DNA of 64,000 bases from Saccharibacillus endophyticus (GTDB lineage: Bacteria > Bacillota > Bacilli > Paenibacillales > Paenibacillaceae): contig NZ_JAAZWE010000001.1 in assembly GCF_013185185.1 (NCBI RefSeq), positions 1-64,000 on the forward strand, in the 5' to 3' direction. Positions 8,253-17,115 of this stretch are shown here, one piece after another. Both the position numbers and the translations under genes were made by a program. Position 1 is the first letter of the stretch, and each line of letters starts with the position of its first letter. The notes under the pieces are model-generated. The model did not search any database, was not told the DNA's origin, and saw only the letters and a list, made by a program, of their open reading frames with translations.

Positions 8253-9413
8253 ATGAAAGTCGCAATCATTCATGACTGGTTGACCAGCTATGCCGGATCG
8301 GAGAAGGTGCTTGAACAAATGATTCAAATCTTCCCGGAAGCCGAAATCTACAGCCTTGTGGACTTTATGCCGGAAAAGGACCGGGGGTTCCTGCAAGGAA
8401 AAAAAGTACATACCTCCTTTATTCAGAAACTGCCGCTGGCTAAAAAGCAATATCGCCAATACCTGCCGTTCATGCCGCTTGCGATCGAGCAGTTCGATCT
8501 TTCGTCGTACGATCTGATCTTGTCCAGCTCCCATGCGGTAGCAAAAGGAGTTATTACCGGACCGGATCAATTGCATATCTCTTACGTGCATTCCCCGATC
8601 CGATATGCCTGGGACATGCAGCCTCAATACCTGAAAGAGTCCGGACTTCAAAAAGGGCTCAAAGGCGCGATGGCCAAAATCATTCTCAGCCGTATCCGTT
8701 TATGGGATTATCGGACTTCGAACGGCGTCGATCATTTTGTCGCCAATTCGCAGTTTATCGCCAATCGGATCTGGAAAGTCTATCGCCGCGAGGCCTCCGT
8801 CATCTATCCTCCGGTTAATGTATCGGCGTTCACGGCGCGCGAAGACAAAGAAGACTTTTATCTGACGGCGTCGCGTATGGTTCCTTACAAAAAAATGGAC
8901 ATGATCGCCGCAGCTTTCGCGCAAATGCCTGACAAGAAGTTGGTCATTATCGGAGACGGACCGGATATGGAAAAGGTTCGCAAGCATGAATCGAAAAATA
9001 TTCAAATCCTCGGCTATCAGCCGGATCATGTGTTGGTCGATCATATGCAGAGAGCTCAAGCGTTCGTTTTCGCCGCCGAAGAAGATTTCGGGATTACGCC
9101 GGTCGAAGCCCAAGCTTGCGGGACGCCGGTTATCGCATACGGAAAAGGCGGCGCTTTGGAGACGGTTAAAGGGCTGGATGAACTTATGCCGACCGGAGTG
9201 TTTTACGATCAACAGAATCCGAGCGCGATCATTGAAGCCGTGCAGCGCTTCGAATCGGAAAAAGCCAAAATCCTGCCGACGAATTGCCGCAAAAACGCGA
9301 TGCGCTTCTCGCCGGAAATATTCCGGCAAAATTTGCAAACGCATATCCATAACAAGCAAAGCGAAGAGGGGCGTCGGTTCGGCGCGGAACGGATGATTTC
9401 ACGGGTGCTTTAA
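8253..9413 (+). CDS. Glycosyltransferase, GT4 family (WbaZ-like)
   Basis: 386 residues from ATG 8253 (MKVAIIHDW). An ATG at 8244 in the same frame sits too close to the GAAAGG site. The opening MKVAIIHDWLTSYAGSEKVLEQM and HSPIRYAWDM are typical of WbaZ-type mannosyltransferases. The C-terminal half carries VIIGDGPDMEKV and the EX7E motif in EEDFGITPVEAQACGTPVIAYG. Mannose from GDP-Man is a reasonable donor because ManC is encoded downstream, but this is inference. Confidence 0.88.
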   Translation: MKVAIIHDWLTSYAGSEKVLEQMIQIFPEAEIYSLVDFMPEKDRGFLQGKKVHTSFIQKLPLAKKQYRQYLPFMPLAIEQFDLSSYDLILSSSHAVAKGVITGPDQLHISYVHSPIRYAWDMQPQYLKESGLQKGLKGAMAKIILSRIRLWDYRTSNGVDHFVANSQFIANRIWKVYRREASVIYPPVNVSAFTAREDKEDFYLTASRMVPYKKMDMIAAAFAQMPDKKLVIIGDGPDMEKVRKHESKNIQILGYQPDHVLVDHMQRAQAFVFAAEEDFGITPVEAQACGTPVIAYGKGGALETVKGLDELMPTGVFYDQQNPSAIIEAVQRFESEKAKILPTNCRKNAMRFSPEIFRQNLQTHIHNKQSEEGRRFGAERMISRVL

Positions 9414-9443
9414 GCCGATTCTCAAATCAAAGGAGACTTCATT

Positions 9444-10784
9444 ATGAAATTGACATTCATAGGGACCGGCTATGTCGGTCTGGTATCGGGCGTTTGCTTT
9501 TCGGCAATCGGCAATCAAGTCACCTGCGTAGATAAAGACCTGGACAAAGTGGAACGTCTGAGTCAAGGTGAAGTTCCGATCTATGAGCCAGGGTTGCAAG
9601 AATTGATGGAGAAAAACACCGCACTCGGCAACTTGAAATTCACTTCCGATCTGACGAATTCGGTGAACGATGCGGATGTGGTATTCATCTGCGTAGGCAC
9701 GCCGTCGCTGCCGAGCGGCGAGGCGAATCTCGAATACGTCGAACAAGTCGCGCAAGATATCGCGCTGGCAATGAACGGTTACAAGATCGTCGTGACCAAG
9801 AGTACCGTTCCGGTCGGCACTAACGATAAAATCAAAAAAATCATTAGCCAGCTCAGCCCGCATGCTTTTGACGTCGTATCCATTCCGGAGTTCCTGCGCG
9901 AAGGTTCGGCGGTGAAAGACACGCTGAATCCGGATCGCATCATCATCGGAACGGGCAGCGAACGCGCTGCGGCTACGCTGACCGAGCTGCACCGTCCGCT
10001 GACGAACGAGATCATGGTCACGGAAGTGCGCAGCGCGGAAATGATCAAGTACGCGTCGAATGCTTTCCTGGCTACCAAGATTTCGTTCATTAACGAGATT
10101 GCGAACATTTGCGAAAAAGTCGGAGCCGACGTAACGCATGTCGCTCAGGGCATGGGCTATGACAAGCGGATCGGCTCCTCGTTCCTGCAAGCCGGTATCG
10201 GATACGGCGGCTCGTGTTTCCCGAAAGACACGCATGCTTTGATCCAGATTGCAGGTAACGTGGACTACGAATTCAAACTTCTGAAATCCGTCGTCGAAGT
10301 GAACAACGATCAACGCTTCAACATCATCGCCAAGCTGAACCATTCGCTCGGCGATCTTCAAGGCAAGACCGTCGGCATCTGGGGATTGGCATTCAAGCCG
10401 AACACCGATGACGTGCGCGAAGCGCCGGCACTCGATATCATCAAGACTCTGCTGCAAGAAGGCGCGATCGTTAAAGCCTATGATCCGATTGCCACAGAAA
10501 ACTTCCGCCGCTTCTTCCGCAACGAATCGGATGTGGAATGGTGCGATTCCGCCATGGATGCCGCGGCAAGCAGCGATGCGCTCTGCTTGTTGACGGATTG
10601 GTCGGAATTCAAAGAAATCGATCTGCAGCAATTGAACGGCGCGATGAAGCAGCCGGTATTGATCGACGGACGCAACGTTTACTCCAGAGAACAATTGGCG
10701 GATACGACGTTCCAATACTACTCGATCGGACGGCCTGAGCTGGAAAGCTTGTCTCCGTTCCGTAATTCTGTAGCCTCGGATTAA
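9444..10784 (+). CDS. ugd: UDP-glucose 6-dehydrogenase
   Basis: 446 residues, ribosome site AAAGGAG. It oxidises UDP-glucose to UDP-glucuronate with two NAD+. The N-terminal Rossmann fold is GTGYVGLVSGVCFSAIGNQV; the catalytic cysteine lies in GYGGSCFPKDTHAL (about residues 253-266); the C-terminal UDP-binding domain has WGLAFKPNTDDVREAPA. Length is normal for the family. Together with GalU at 16144 it supplies the acidic sugar donor for the polymer. The stop lies within a perfect 8-bp hairpin (CCTCGGAT, loop TA, ATCCGAGG, about 10774-10792) without a T-run, which may stabilise the 3' end or slow polymerase. Confidence 0.96.
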   Translation: MKLTFIGTGYVGLVSGVCFSAIGNQVTCVDKDLDKVERLSQGEVPIYEPGLQELMEKNTALGNLKFTSDLTNSVNDADVVFICVGTPSLPSGEANLEYVEQVAQDIALAMNGYKIVVTKSTVPVGTNDKIKKIISQLSPHAFDVVSIPEFLREGSAVKDTLNPDRIIIGTGSERAAATLTELHRPLTNEIMVTEVRSAEMIKYASNAFLATKISFINEIANICEKVGADVTHVAQGMGYDKRIGSSFLQAGIGYGGSCFPKDTHALIQIAGNVDYEFKLLKSVVEVNNDQRFNIIAKLNHSLGDLQGKTVGIWGLAFKPNTDDVREAPALDIIKTLLQEGAIVKAYDPIATENFRRFFRNESDVEWCDSAMDAAASSDALCLLTDWSEFKEIDLQQLNGAMKQPVLIDGRNVYSREQLADTTFQYYSIGRPELESLSPFRNSVASD

Positions 10785-10922
10785 TCCGAGGTTACCCTGA
10801 TTTATCAAAACCAAGAGCGCAGCGATGACGATTTGAAAGACTTTCGGCTTTCCGTCAGGAAAACGAGGGTAGAGAAAAGCGGCATCGCCTAGCGGCTTGT
10901 TGGCAGAAAGGAGGATCGGACG

Positions 10923-12269
10923 ATGGCAAACAACAATCAAGCAAAATCTACGCAAGTCACAACGATCGAAAACGTTCAGCGAATCTGGTGGCTGAATCCG
11001 ACCGTCATTTTCGCAATCTTGATGACCGTGATCCTGATCGGCGCGTACTACATACCGGCAGACAGTTACGTTTCCTTCTACCGTGTCAACAAATTTATCG
11101 ACCCGTCGAATATCATCTACTCCATTCTTCCGGTCTGCTGCTTTGTGATCGGCGGCGCTCTTGCCTTTCTGGCCGGAAGGGGAACGAAGCCGTCGCAAGC
11201 ATTCAGCGAAGTGATGGAGAAAAAAGATTCCTTCATTAAAATGTGGATCGGCTTGCTGTTCGGCTTTACGATGTTCGGTTACGCGATGTGGTTCCTGGTC
11301 ATGCTGCGCGGCGGCTTCAGCATCGGATTGTTCATGAGCGTGCTGAGCGGAGAACCGGGCGCGATCTACGGAATCAAAGAAAGCTTCGATAACGTAGCGG
11401 GCATCACTTCGTTTACCAACTTCAGCATTCCGTTCGTCATCCTGACCAGCTACTACCTTTTTTATAATAAGAAAAAGATGTACATATGGATGCTTGCTCT
11501 AGTGTTCGTCCTGACGATGCTGCGGGCGGTGTTTTTCCTGGAACGTCTGGCCATCATGGAGTTTATCGTTCCGGCCGCCGTCGTATTCTTCTCGATGCGG
11601 GCCAAGCTCGGACGCAAAACGCCTTTCGTCGGATTATATCCGTTCATCGGCCTGATCGCGCTCGTCGGATTCTTCGGAGTCAGCGAGTATTTCCGGTCCT
11701 GGCTTAGCTATTACGTGAACTACTATCCGTCGTTCTGGGAATTTATCGTGACCCGATTTTTCGGGTATTACGTGACTGCCATCAATACGGGAACTTTGTA
11801 CTTCCAGCATCTCGGTTTCCATTGGCTGCCTTTCCCGAGTTCCACGGCAGAATTCATCTGGAAATTCCCGGGCGTGCCGGATACGGCTTACGAATCGATT
11901 TACGGTTTCGAACCGCAGTCGGTCATTAACAACACGCTGGCGACGATGGGTAACCCGGAATTCAATAACCCGTCGGGACTGCTGCAGCCTTACAGCGACT
12001 ACGGCTTTAGCGGCGCGCTGATCTTCTGGGTCATCGTCGGCTTTTTCACCGGAGTTCTGTATACCCATTTCAAAAAAGGCCACACGTTCGGCATGATGAT
12101 CTATCCGATCTGGCTGGTAGGCGTATTGGAGATTCCTCGCTACTTCTACTTCGGCAGCGGACGCTTCTTCCCGTGCTGGATCATCATTCTCGCCTTTACC
12201 TTCATTTTGCATTACAACCGCAAGAAACTGACAAGCTGGCGTTTGAAAGGAGTGGGAGCAGGTGACTAA
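10923..12269 (+). CDS. Oligosaccharide repeat-unit polymerase (Wzy-like)
   Basis: 448 residues with about 11-12 membrane segments, beginning TVIFAILMTVILIGAYYIPADSYV. A large extracellular loop around residues 250-370 includes WLPFPSSTAEFIWKFPG and PSGLLQPYSDYGFSGALIFW, as expected of the periodic loops of Wzy/O-antigen ligase-like polymerases. The sequence is poorly conserved in this class; the call rests on topology, size and its place among GT, Wzx and Wzz genes. A strong AAAGGAGG lies 7 bases upstream. The 138-bp gap before it is long for this operon and holds no gene. Confidence 0.8.
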   Translation: MANNNQAKSTQVTTIENVQRIWWLNPTVIFAILMTVILIGAYYIPADSYVSFYRVNKFIDPSNIIYSILPVCCFVIGGALAFLAGRGTKPSQAFSEVMEKKDSFIKMWIGLLFGFTMFGYAMWFLVMLRGGFSIGLFMSVLSGEPGAIYGIKESFDNVAGITSFTNFSIPFVILTSYYLFYNKKKMYIWMLALVFVLTMLRAVFFLERLAIMEFIVPAAVVFFSMRAKLGRKTPFVGLYPFIGLIALVGFFGVSEYFRSWLSYYVNYYPSFWEFIVTRFFGYYVTAINTGTLYFQHLGFHWLPFPSSTAEFIWKFPGVPDTAYESIYGFEPQSVINNTLATMGNPEFNNPSGLLQPYSDYGFSGALIFWVIVGFFTGVLYTHFKKGHTFGMMIYPIWLVGVLEIPRYFYFGSGRFFPCWIIILAFTFILHYNRKKLTSWRLKGVGAGD

Positions 12270-13404
12270 GACGCGTATTTACATCAACGGACGATTCCTC
12301 AAGGCTTCCGTAACCGGTGTACAGCGTTATGCTTATGAACTGCTGCGCACCATAGACCAATTGATCGGTCGGGATGACCCGGCCGTTCGCGGTTATGAAT
12401 TTATCGTTTTGGCTCCAAAAGGAGACATTCATGAGTTAGGTACCCGGCATATCGAAGTTCGTCAAACGGGGCGCTTCAGCGGGCAATTGTGGGAACAAAT
12501 CTCGCTCCCGCTATTATCGAAAGACGGCTTCCTCATCAACTTATGCAATGCGGCTCCGTTGTTCAAGCGCAGGCAAGCCGTCACGCTGCATGATGCTGCC
12601 GTGTACTCGGTGCCGGATACGTATTCGTCCGCATTCAAGATGTGGTACAAGTTGATGTTTCGAACGCTGGGGCGCACGTCGCCGCTTATCCTGACTTGTT
12701 CGGAAAACTCGAAAGACGAATTGATTCGCCACTGCGGAATTCGCGAAGACAAGATCCGGGTCATCTACCACGGAAAAGAACATGTGCTTCAAAGCGGAAG
12801 TGCTCCCGATTATCCGGCGCAGCAGGGGTTGGATCGTCCTTTCGTGCTTGCCGTAAGCAGTCGCAGTCCCAACAAAAACTTTCGTTCCATCGTTCGTGCA
12901 GCCGAGCTGATCGGAGATCAAGGGTTCGACTTCGTGATCGCTGGAGGGACAAACCCGAAGATTTTCAAATCCGAAGACGCGGAGCTGGGCAATAACGTTC
13001 GGCATGTCGGGTACGTCGAAGACGAAGAATTGCGGACATTGTACGATCGGGCATCCTGCTTTGTTTTCCCTTCTTTCTACGAAGGATTCGGTTTTCCGCC
13101 GCTCGAGGCCATGGCATGCGGCTGCCCCGTTGTCGTATCGGATACCGCTTCGCTGCCGGAAGTATGCGGAGACGCCGTCTTGTACTGCGACCCGAGCAGA
13201 CCCGAGGATATCGCCGGGAAGATCGCCAAGGTGATGCAAAGTCCCGAACTGCAGCATGAAATGAGACAAAAAGGACTGGCTCAAGCCGGTAAGTTCTCTT
13301 GGGAAAAATGTGCTTACGAGACGCTGGGCGAAGTGAAGCGGCATGCGATCGGACGTTATACGGAGAAAGTTGCCCGCAACGAAAATCGTAAGGCGCAAGC
13401 TTGA
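12262..13404 (+). CDS. Glycosyltransferase, GT4 family
   Basis: 380 residues from a GTG that overlaps the polymerase gene by 8 bases, with AAAGGAGTGG upstream; translational coupling is likely. It opens RIYINGRFLKASVTGVQRYAYELL, typical of GT4 enzymes related to RfaB/WbnK. The C-terminal half shows FVLAVSSRSPNKNF, RHVGYVEDEELRTLYDRA and the EX7E signature EGFGFPPLEAMACGCPVVVS. It adds one sugar to the lipid-linked repeat unit; specificity is unknown. Confidence 0.88.
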   Translation: MTKTRIYINGRFLKASVTGVQRYAYELLRTIDQLIGRDDPAVRGYEFIVLAPKGDIHELGTRHIEVRQTGRFSGQLWEQISLPLLSKDGFLINLCNAAPLFKRRQAVTLHDAAVYSVPDTYSSAFKMWYKLMFRTLGRTSPLILTCSENSKDELIRHCGIREDKIRVIYHGKEHVLQSGSAPDYPAQQGLDRPFVLAVSSRSPNKNFRSIVRAAELIGDQGFDFVIAGGTNPKIFKSEDAELGNNVRHVGYVEDEELRTLYDRASCFVFPSFYEGFGFPPLEAMACGCPVVVSDTASLPEVCGDAVLYCDPSRPEDIAGKIAKVMQSPELQHEMRQKGLAQAGKFSWEKCAYETLGEVKRHAIGRYTEKVARNENRKAQA

Positions 13405-13441
13405 TCCAAGAACTTAACGCGAGAAAAGGAGGAGAGTCGGT

Positions 13442-14587
13442 ATGAATATTATGTTTGCGAGCCATACGTATATGGGAAGCCCGTTCGTGGTCGGCTCCCA
13501 TCACTTATCCAGGGAAATGGAGAAGTTGGGGCACTCGGTCATTCATGTCAGCACCCCGCTAAGCCTGTTTCATCTGCTGAAGTGGAAAGATCGGGATATT
13601 CAGGCTCGCTTCCGCATTTTGCAAGGGAAGAAAGTCGATACGTCGGCAGTCGTCAACTCGGTTCCGATGTCGCTGCTGCCGTGGGAAATTGCCGGACCGA
13701 TCTTCAAAAAGACGCAGAAGAACTGGATGCTGCCCGCGATCAAAAAAGTGATGCGCGAGCACGAAATGGCTTCCGTAGACTTATTGTTGATCGACCAACC
13801 GCGCTTTGTCGGACTGGAGAAGCTGGTATCGCCCAAAGTGACCATTTACCGTCCGACCGATATTTACAGCAAAATGACGGGAGACGCTTCGATCGCTACG
13901 GCCGAACGAACGTTGATGTCGGTAGTCGACGGACTCGTATCCACTTCTGGCCCGGTATTGTCGGAGCTTCAGGAATACAATCCTGCCGTACCGACATTGC
14001 TGCTGGAAAACGGTGTCGAATACGAACACTTTTCCGCTCCGGCCGAAGAACCCGAAGACTTGAAGAGTATTCCGTCGCCGCGCGCCGTTTATGTGGGAGC
14101 GCTGGACGAACGGCTCGATCTCAAAGGACTTAAGCTGTTGGCGAAAGAAAAGCCTAATGTCAGCCTCGTCATTATCGGCCCTGTAAACGAAGAGACAAAA
14201 CGCGATTTCTCGGAGTTCGCCAATGTTTATTTTCTCGGAGCAAAAAAGTACGCGACCGTGCCTGCCTACCTTCAGCATTCGGACGTGGCGCTGCTCCCGC
14301 TCAGCAATCATGCCGCCAATGCGGGGCGAAGCCCGATGAAGCTGTATGAATATGCCGCCGCCGGACTGCCGGTCGTGGTAACGGAGACGCCGGAGCTGCT
14401 TAGACGTCAGGAACGCTTCCTGCACTTTTACCGCGATAGCGCGGAATTGCCGGACCAAGTCGAAGCGGCGTTATCCGCGAAGCAGGATCGGCTGGCGATC
14501 CGCGAGATGGCGCGAAGCCATGCTTGGGAATCCAAAGTGAACACGCTGTTGGATTTTATCGATAAGCTCCAGGTCAAGATCGGATAG
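13442..14587 (+). CDS. Glycosyltransferase (TuaH-like)
   Basis: 381 residues, ribosome site AAAGGAGGAG. The architecture is GT-B. Residues about 130-140 read KVTIYRPTDIYSKM, and the C-terminal donor site has NAGRSPMKLYEYAAAGLPVV, the pattern of TuaH and related teichuronic-acid glycosyltransferases, which lack the classical GT4 EX7E. It probably transfers one residue of the repeat unit. With the three GT4 enzymes and the priming transferase it gives five sugar transfers in the operon. Confidence 0.82.
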   Translation: MNIMFASHTYMGSPFVVGSHHLSREMEKLGHSVIHVSTPLSLFHLLKWKDRDIQARFRILQGKKVDTSAVVNSVPMSLLPWEIAGPIFKKTQKNWMLPAIKKVMREHEMASVDLLLIDQPRFVGLEKLVSPKVTIYRPTDIYSKMTGDASIATAERTLMSVVDGLVSTSGPVLSELQEYNPAVPTLLLENGVEYEHFSAPAEEPEDLKSIPSPRAVYVGALDERLDLKGLKLLAKEKPNVSLVIIGPVNEETKRDFSEFANVYFLGAKKYATVPAYLQHSDVALLPLSNHAANAGRSPMKLYEYAAAGLPVVVTETPELLRRQERFLHFYRDSAELPDQVEAALSAKQDRLAIREMARSHAWESKVNTLLDFIDKLQVKIG

Positions 14588-14628
14588 ACAATCTTAGATA
14601 GAGAATTGCAAACCTAAGGAGTGGCGAT

Positions 14629-16095
14629 ATGTCTTCATTAAAGAAGAAAGGGATCAAAGCGGCGAAGTGGTCAAGCATAGCCACGATCGTGACGATCGTG
14701 ATCCAGCTGCTTCAGCTGGTCGCGCTGTCCCGGATTTTGAGTCCGATCGACTACGGTCTGATGAGCATGACGATGGTCGTCGTCGCTGCGGCGGTCAATT
14801 TGACCGATGCGGGGATCTCGAACGCCATCATTCACCGTCAGGACGTGACCAAAGACCATCTTTCCAGTCTCTACATACTCAACCTCGTTACAGGAGCTTT
14901 TATCGGCGTCATTATTTTCTTCTCGGCGCCGCTCGTGGTCTGGTTCTACCAAGAGCCCGAGCTGCTTAATCCGGTTCGCTGGATGGCGCTGCTGTGTCTG
15001 CTTCCGGCTTTCGGACAGCAGTTCGAAGTTTTGTTCCGCAAAGAGCTGAAGTTCGACAATATCGCCAAAATCCAGATCGTGTCTTACTTCGTCGGCTTCC
15101 TGCTGGCGGTCGGCGGCGCGATCGCAGGCTTCGGCGTCTACGCGCTGGTTCTGTCGAACTTGGGCAACGCCTTCGTGAAATCGTTCATGCTGTTGGTTCA
15201 AGGTTGGAAAAAATGGACCCCCCAGCTGCATTTCGCCAAAAAAGATTTGAAAGGCTATCTCAGCTTCGGCGTTTATCAAATGTCGTCCAACGTGATCCAG
15301 TCGCTGATGTCCAACATCGACTATATCCTGATCGGTCGTCTCTACAGCGCGCAGGTTCTGGGTTACTACTCGTTCGCGTTCCAGCTCTGCACCATGCCGG
15401 TACTGAAACTGACCCCGCTCATCAACACGGTCAGCCTGCCGTTGTACGCGAAGATGCAGGACAACATGGAACGTCTGCGCAGCGGCTATATCAAAACGAT
15501 CAGTTTGGTCAGCTACCTGAACGCGCCGATCTATCTGGGCCTGCTGGTCACCGCTCCGGTACTCGTGCCGTTCATTTTCGGAGCCAAATGGGAACCGAGC
15601 GTCATTTTGATCCAAGTGCTGTCGCTCGCCATGCTGATGCGTTCGTTGATCGTCCCGATCCAACCGCTGCTTCAAGCCAAAGGGCGGACCGACATGTACT
15701 TCCGCTATACGCTGATGGGCATGTGCATTCAGGTTCCGGGACTTGCGGTCGGCACGTATTTCTGGGGCATCATGGGAACGTGCGTCGCTTACGTCGTCAT
15801 TCAATTTTTGCTGATGATTATCCAATACCATTACGCCATGCGCCGAATGATCGGGCCTTGCTTGCGCGACTACCTGCGCAGCATGGCGCCGGGATTGTCT
15901 TACGGACTGATCATGGTCGCAGGCGTGCTATTGATCAATTATTTGTCCGTTGCCGTGTTCTCTCAAGAAGCGAACTTCGTGATCCAGGTCGCTGTCGGAG
16001 CGTTAATCTACTTTGCCGTTATTTTTCTTTTTAACAAAGAATTGTTTCAAAACATCAAGAATAGGCTTATAAGTAAAACTAAGTTAGCTAAATGA
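14629..16095 (+). CDS. Repeat-unit flippase (Wzx/TuaB/WzxC, MOP superfamily)
   Basis: 488 residues with about 12-14 membrane segments. The N-terminus KGIKAAKWSSIATIVTIVIQLLQLVALSRILSPIDYGLMSM is the standard opening of WzxC/TuaB polysaccharide exporters, as is DAGISNAIIHRQD at about 60-72. It flips the undecaprenyl-linked repeat unit to the outer face for polymerisation. It follows four glycosyltransferase genes and the polymerase, as expected in a Wzx/Wzy system. Confidence 0.93.
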   Translation: MSSLKKKGIKAAKWSSIATIVTIVIQLLQLVALSRILSPIDYGLMSMTMVVVAAAVNLTDAGISNAIIHRQDVTKDHLSSLYILNLVTGAFIGVIIFFSAPLVVWFYQEPELLNPVRWMALLCLLPAFGQQFEVLFRKELKFDNIAKIQIVSYFVGFLLAVGGAIAGFGVYALVLSNLGNAFVKSFMLLVQGWKKWTPQLHFAKKDLKGYLSFGVYQMSSNVIQSLMSNIDYILIGRLYSAQVLGYYSFAFQLCTMPVLKLTPLINTVSLPLYAKMQDNMERLRSGYIKTISLVSYLNAPIYLGLLVTAPVLVPFIFGAKWEPSVILIQVLSLAMLMRSLIVPIQPLLQAKGRTDMYFRYTLMGMCIQVPGLAVGTYFWGIMGTCVAYVVIQFLLMIIQYHYAMRRMIGPCLRDYLRSMAPGLSYGLIMVAGVLLINYLSVAVFSQEANFVIQVAVGALIYFAVIFLFNKELFQNIKNRLISKTKLAK

Positions 16096-16143
16096 CGGTG
16101 ATTGCGTTAACTAAGTTCACACATTCAGAGGAGGGCATCAACG

Positions 16144-17052
16144 ATGACTAAAGTTAAAAAAGCAATTATCCCGGCGGCCGGCCTAGGAACAAGGTTCCTG
16201 CCCGCAACGAAAGCAATGCCGAAAGAAATGCTTCCGATCGTAGATAAGCCGACCATTCAATATATTGTCGAAGAGGCCGTTTCCTCCGGCATCGAAGATA
16301 TCATTATCGTAACGGGACGCAGCAAGCGGGCCATCGAAGACCACTTCGATAAAAACATCGAGCTGGAAGCGGACCTGGAAGAGAAGAACAAGGAAGAGCT
16401 GCTGAGCATCGTTCGCGAAGTGACCAACCTGGTCGAGATCCACTGCGTCCGGCAAAAAGAACCGCTCGGTCTCGGACATGCCATCTGGTGCGCACGCAAA
16501 TTCATCAACAACGAGCCGTTCGCGGTACTGCTCGGCGACATGATCATCGACAGCGAAGTGCCTTGCCTGAAGCAAATGATGGACGAGCAGGCACGTACCG
16601 GCGGCAACATGATCGCGGTCGAAGCCGTGCCTTGGAAAGACGTAAGCAGCTACGGCGTCATCAAGGGCGACAAACTGACCGACAACCTGAACCTGATCAC
16701 GGATCTCGTGGAAAAGCCGAAAACGGACGCGCCGTCCAACCTGGCAATGATCGGCCGTTACATCCTCGAACCGGGTATCATGGACATTTTGGAGCATCAG
16801 ACAGCGGGAGTGGGCGGCGAGATTCAATTGACGGACGCGTTGAAAAAGCTGGCGGAACTGTCCAGAATGTACAGCTTCCGTTATGACGGAACGTTGTACG
16901 ACGTCGGCAGCAAAATCGGTTACCTGAAAGCCAATGTCGATTTCGCGCTCAAACGCAGCGGCCTCGGCGACGAGCTTCGCGAATATCTGATCGAAAGCCT
17001 GGTCGATCCGGCCGCGGCAGCAGAAAAAAAGGATAATCTCAAAATCGTTTAA
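16144..17052 (+). CDS. galU: UTP-glucose-1-phosphate uridylyltransferase
   Basis: 302 residues, ribosome site GAGGAGG. It makes UDP-glucose from UTP and glucose-1-phosphate. The nucleotide-binding signature is AAGLGTRFLPATKAMPKEMLP at the N-terminus; LLGDMIID (about 123-130) and GEIQLTDALKKL (about 222-233) complete the family pattern. It feeds the priming transferase and Ugd in the same operon. In Bacillus the homologue is gtaB. Confidence 0.96.
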   Translation: MTKVKKAIIPAAGLGTRFLPATKAMPKEMLPIVDKPTIQYIVEEAVSSGIEDIIIVTGRSKRAIEDHFDKNIELEADLEEKNKEELLSIVREVTNLVEIHCVRQKEPLGLGHAIWCARKFINNEPFAVLLGDMIIDSEVPCLKQMMDEQARTGGNMIAVEAVPWKDVSSYGVIKGDKLTDNLNLITDLVEKPKTDAPSNLAMIGRYILEPGIMDILEHQTAGVGGEIQLTDALKKLAELSRMYSFRYDGTLYDVGSKIGYLKANVDFALKRSGLGDELREYLIESLVDPAAAAEKKDNLKIV

Positions 17053-17115
17053 CCCTAACGCGCATACCTTAAAAGAAAAGACACCGATACGAATCGACAG
17101 AATGGAGGGGCAAGC

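Noticed and set aside
9399..11198. Long minus-strand reading frame (about 600 codons) opposite ugd and wzy
   Set aside because: It mirrors codon structure of the plus-strand genes, is rich in Arg/His/Gln, has no ribosome site and no domain. The same holds for long antisense frames at 14671-15831, 18237-19538, 28011-29246 and 42190-43479.
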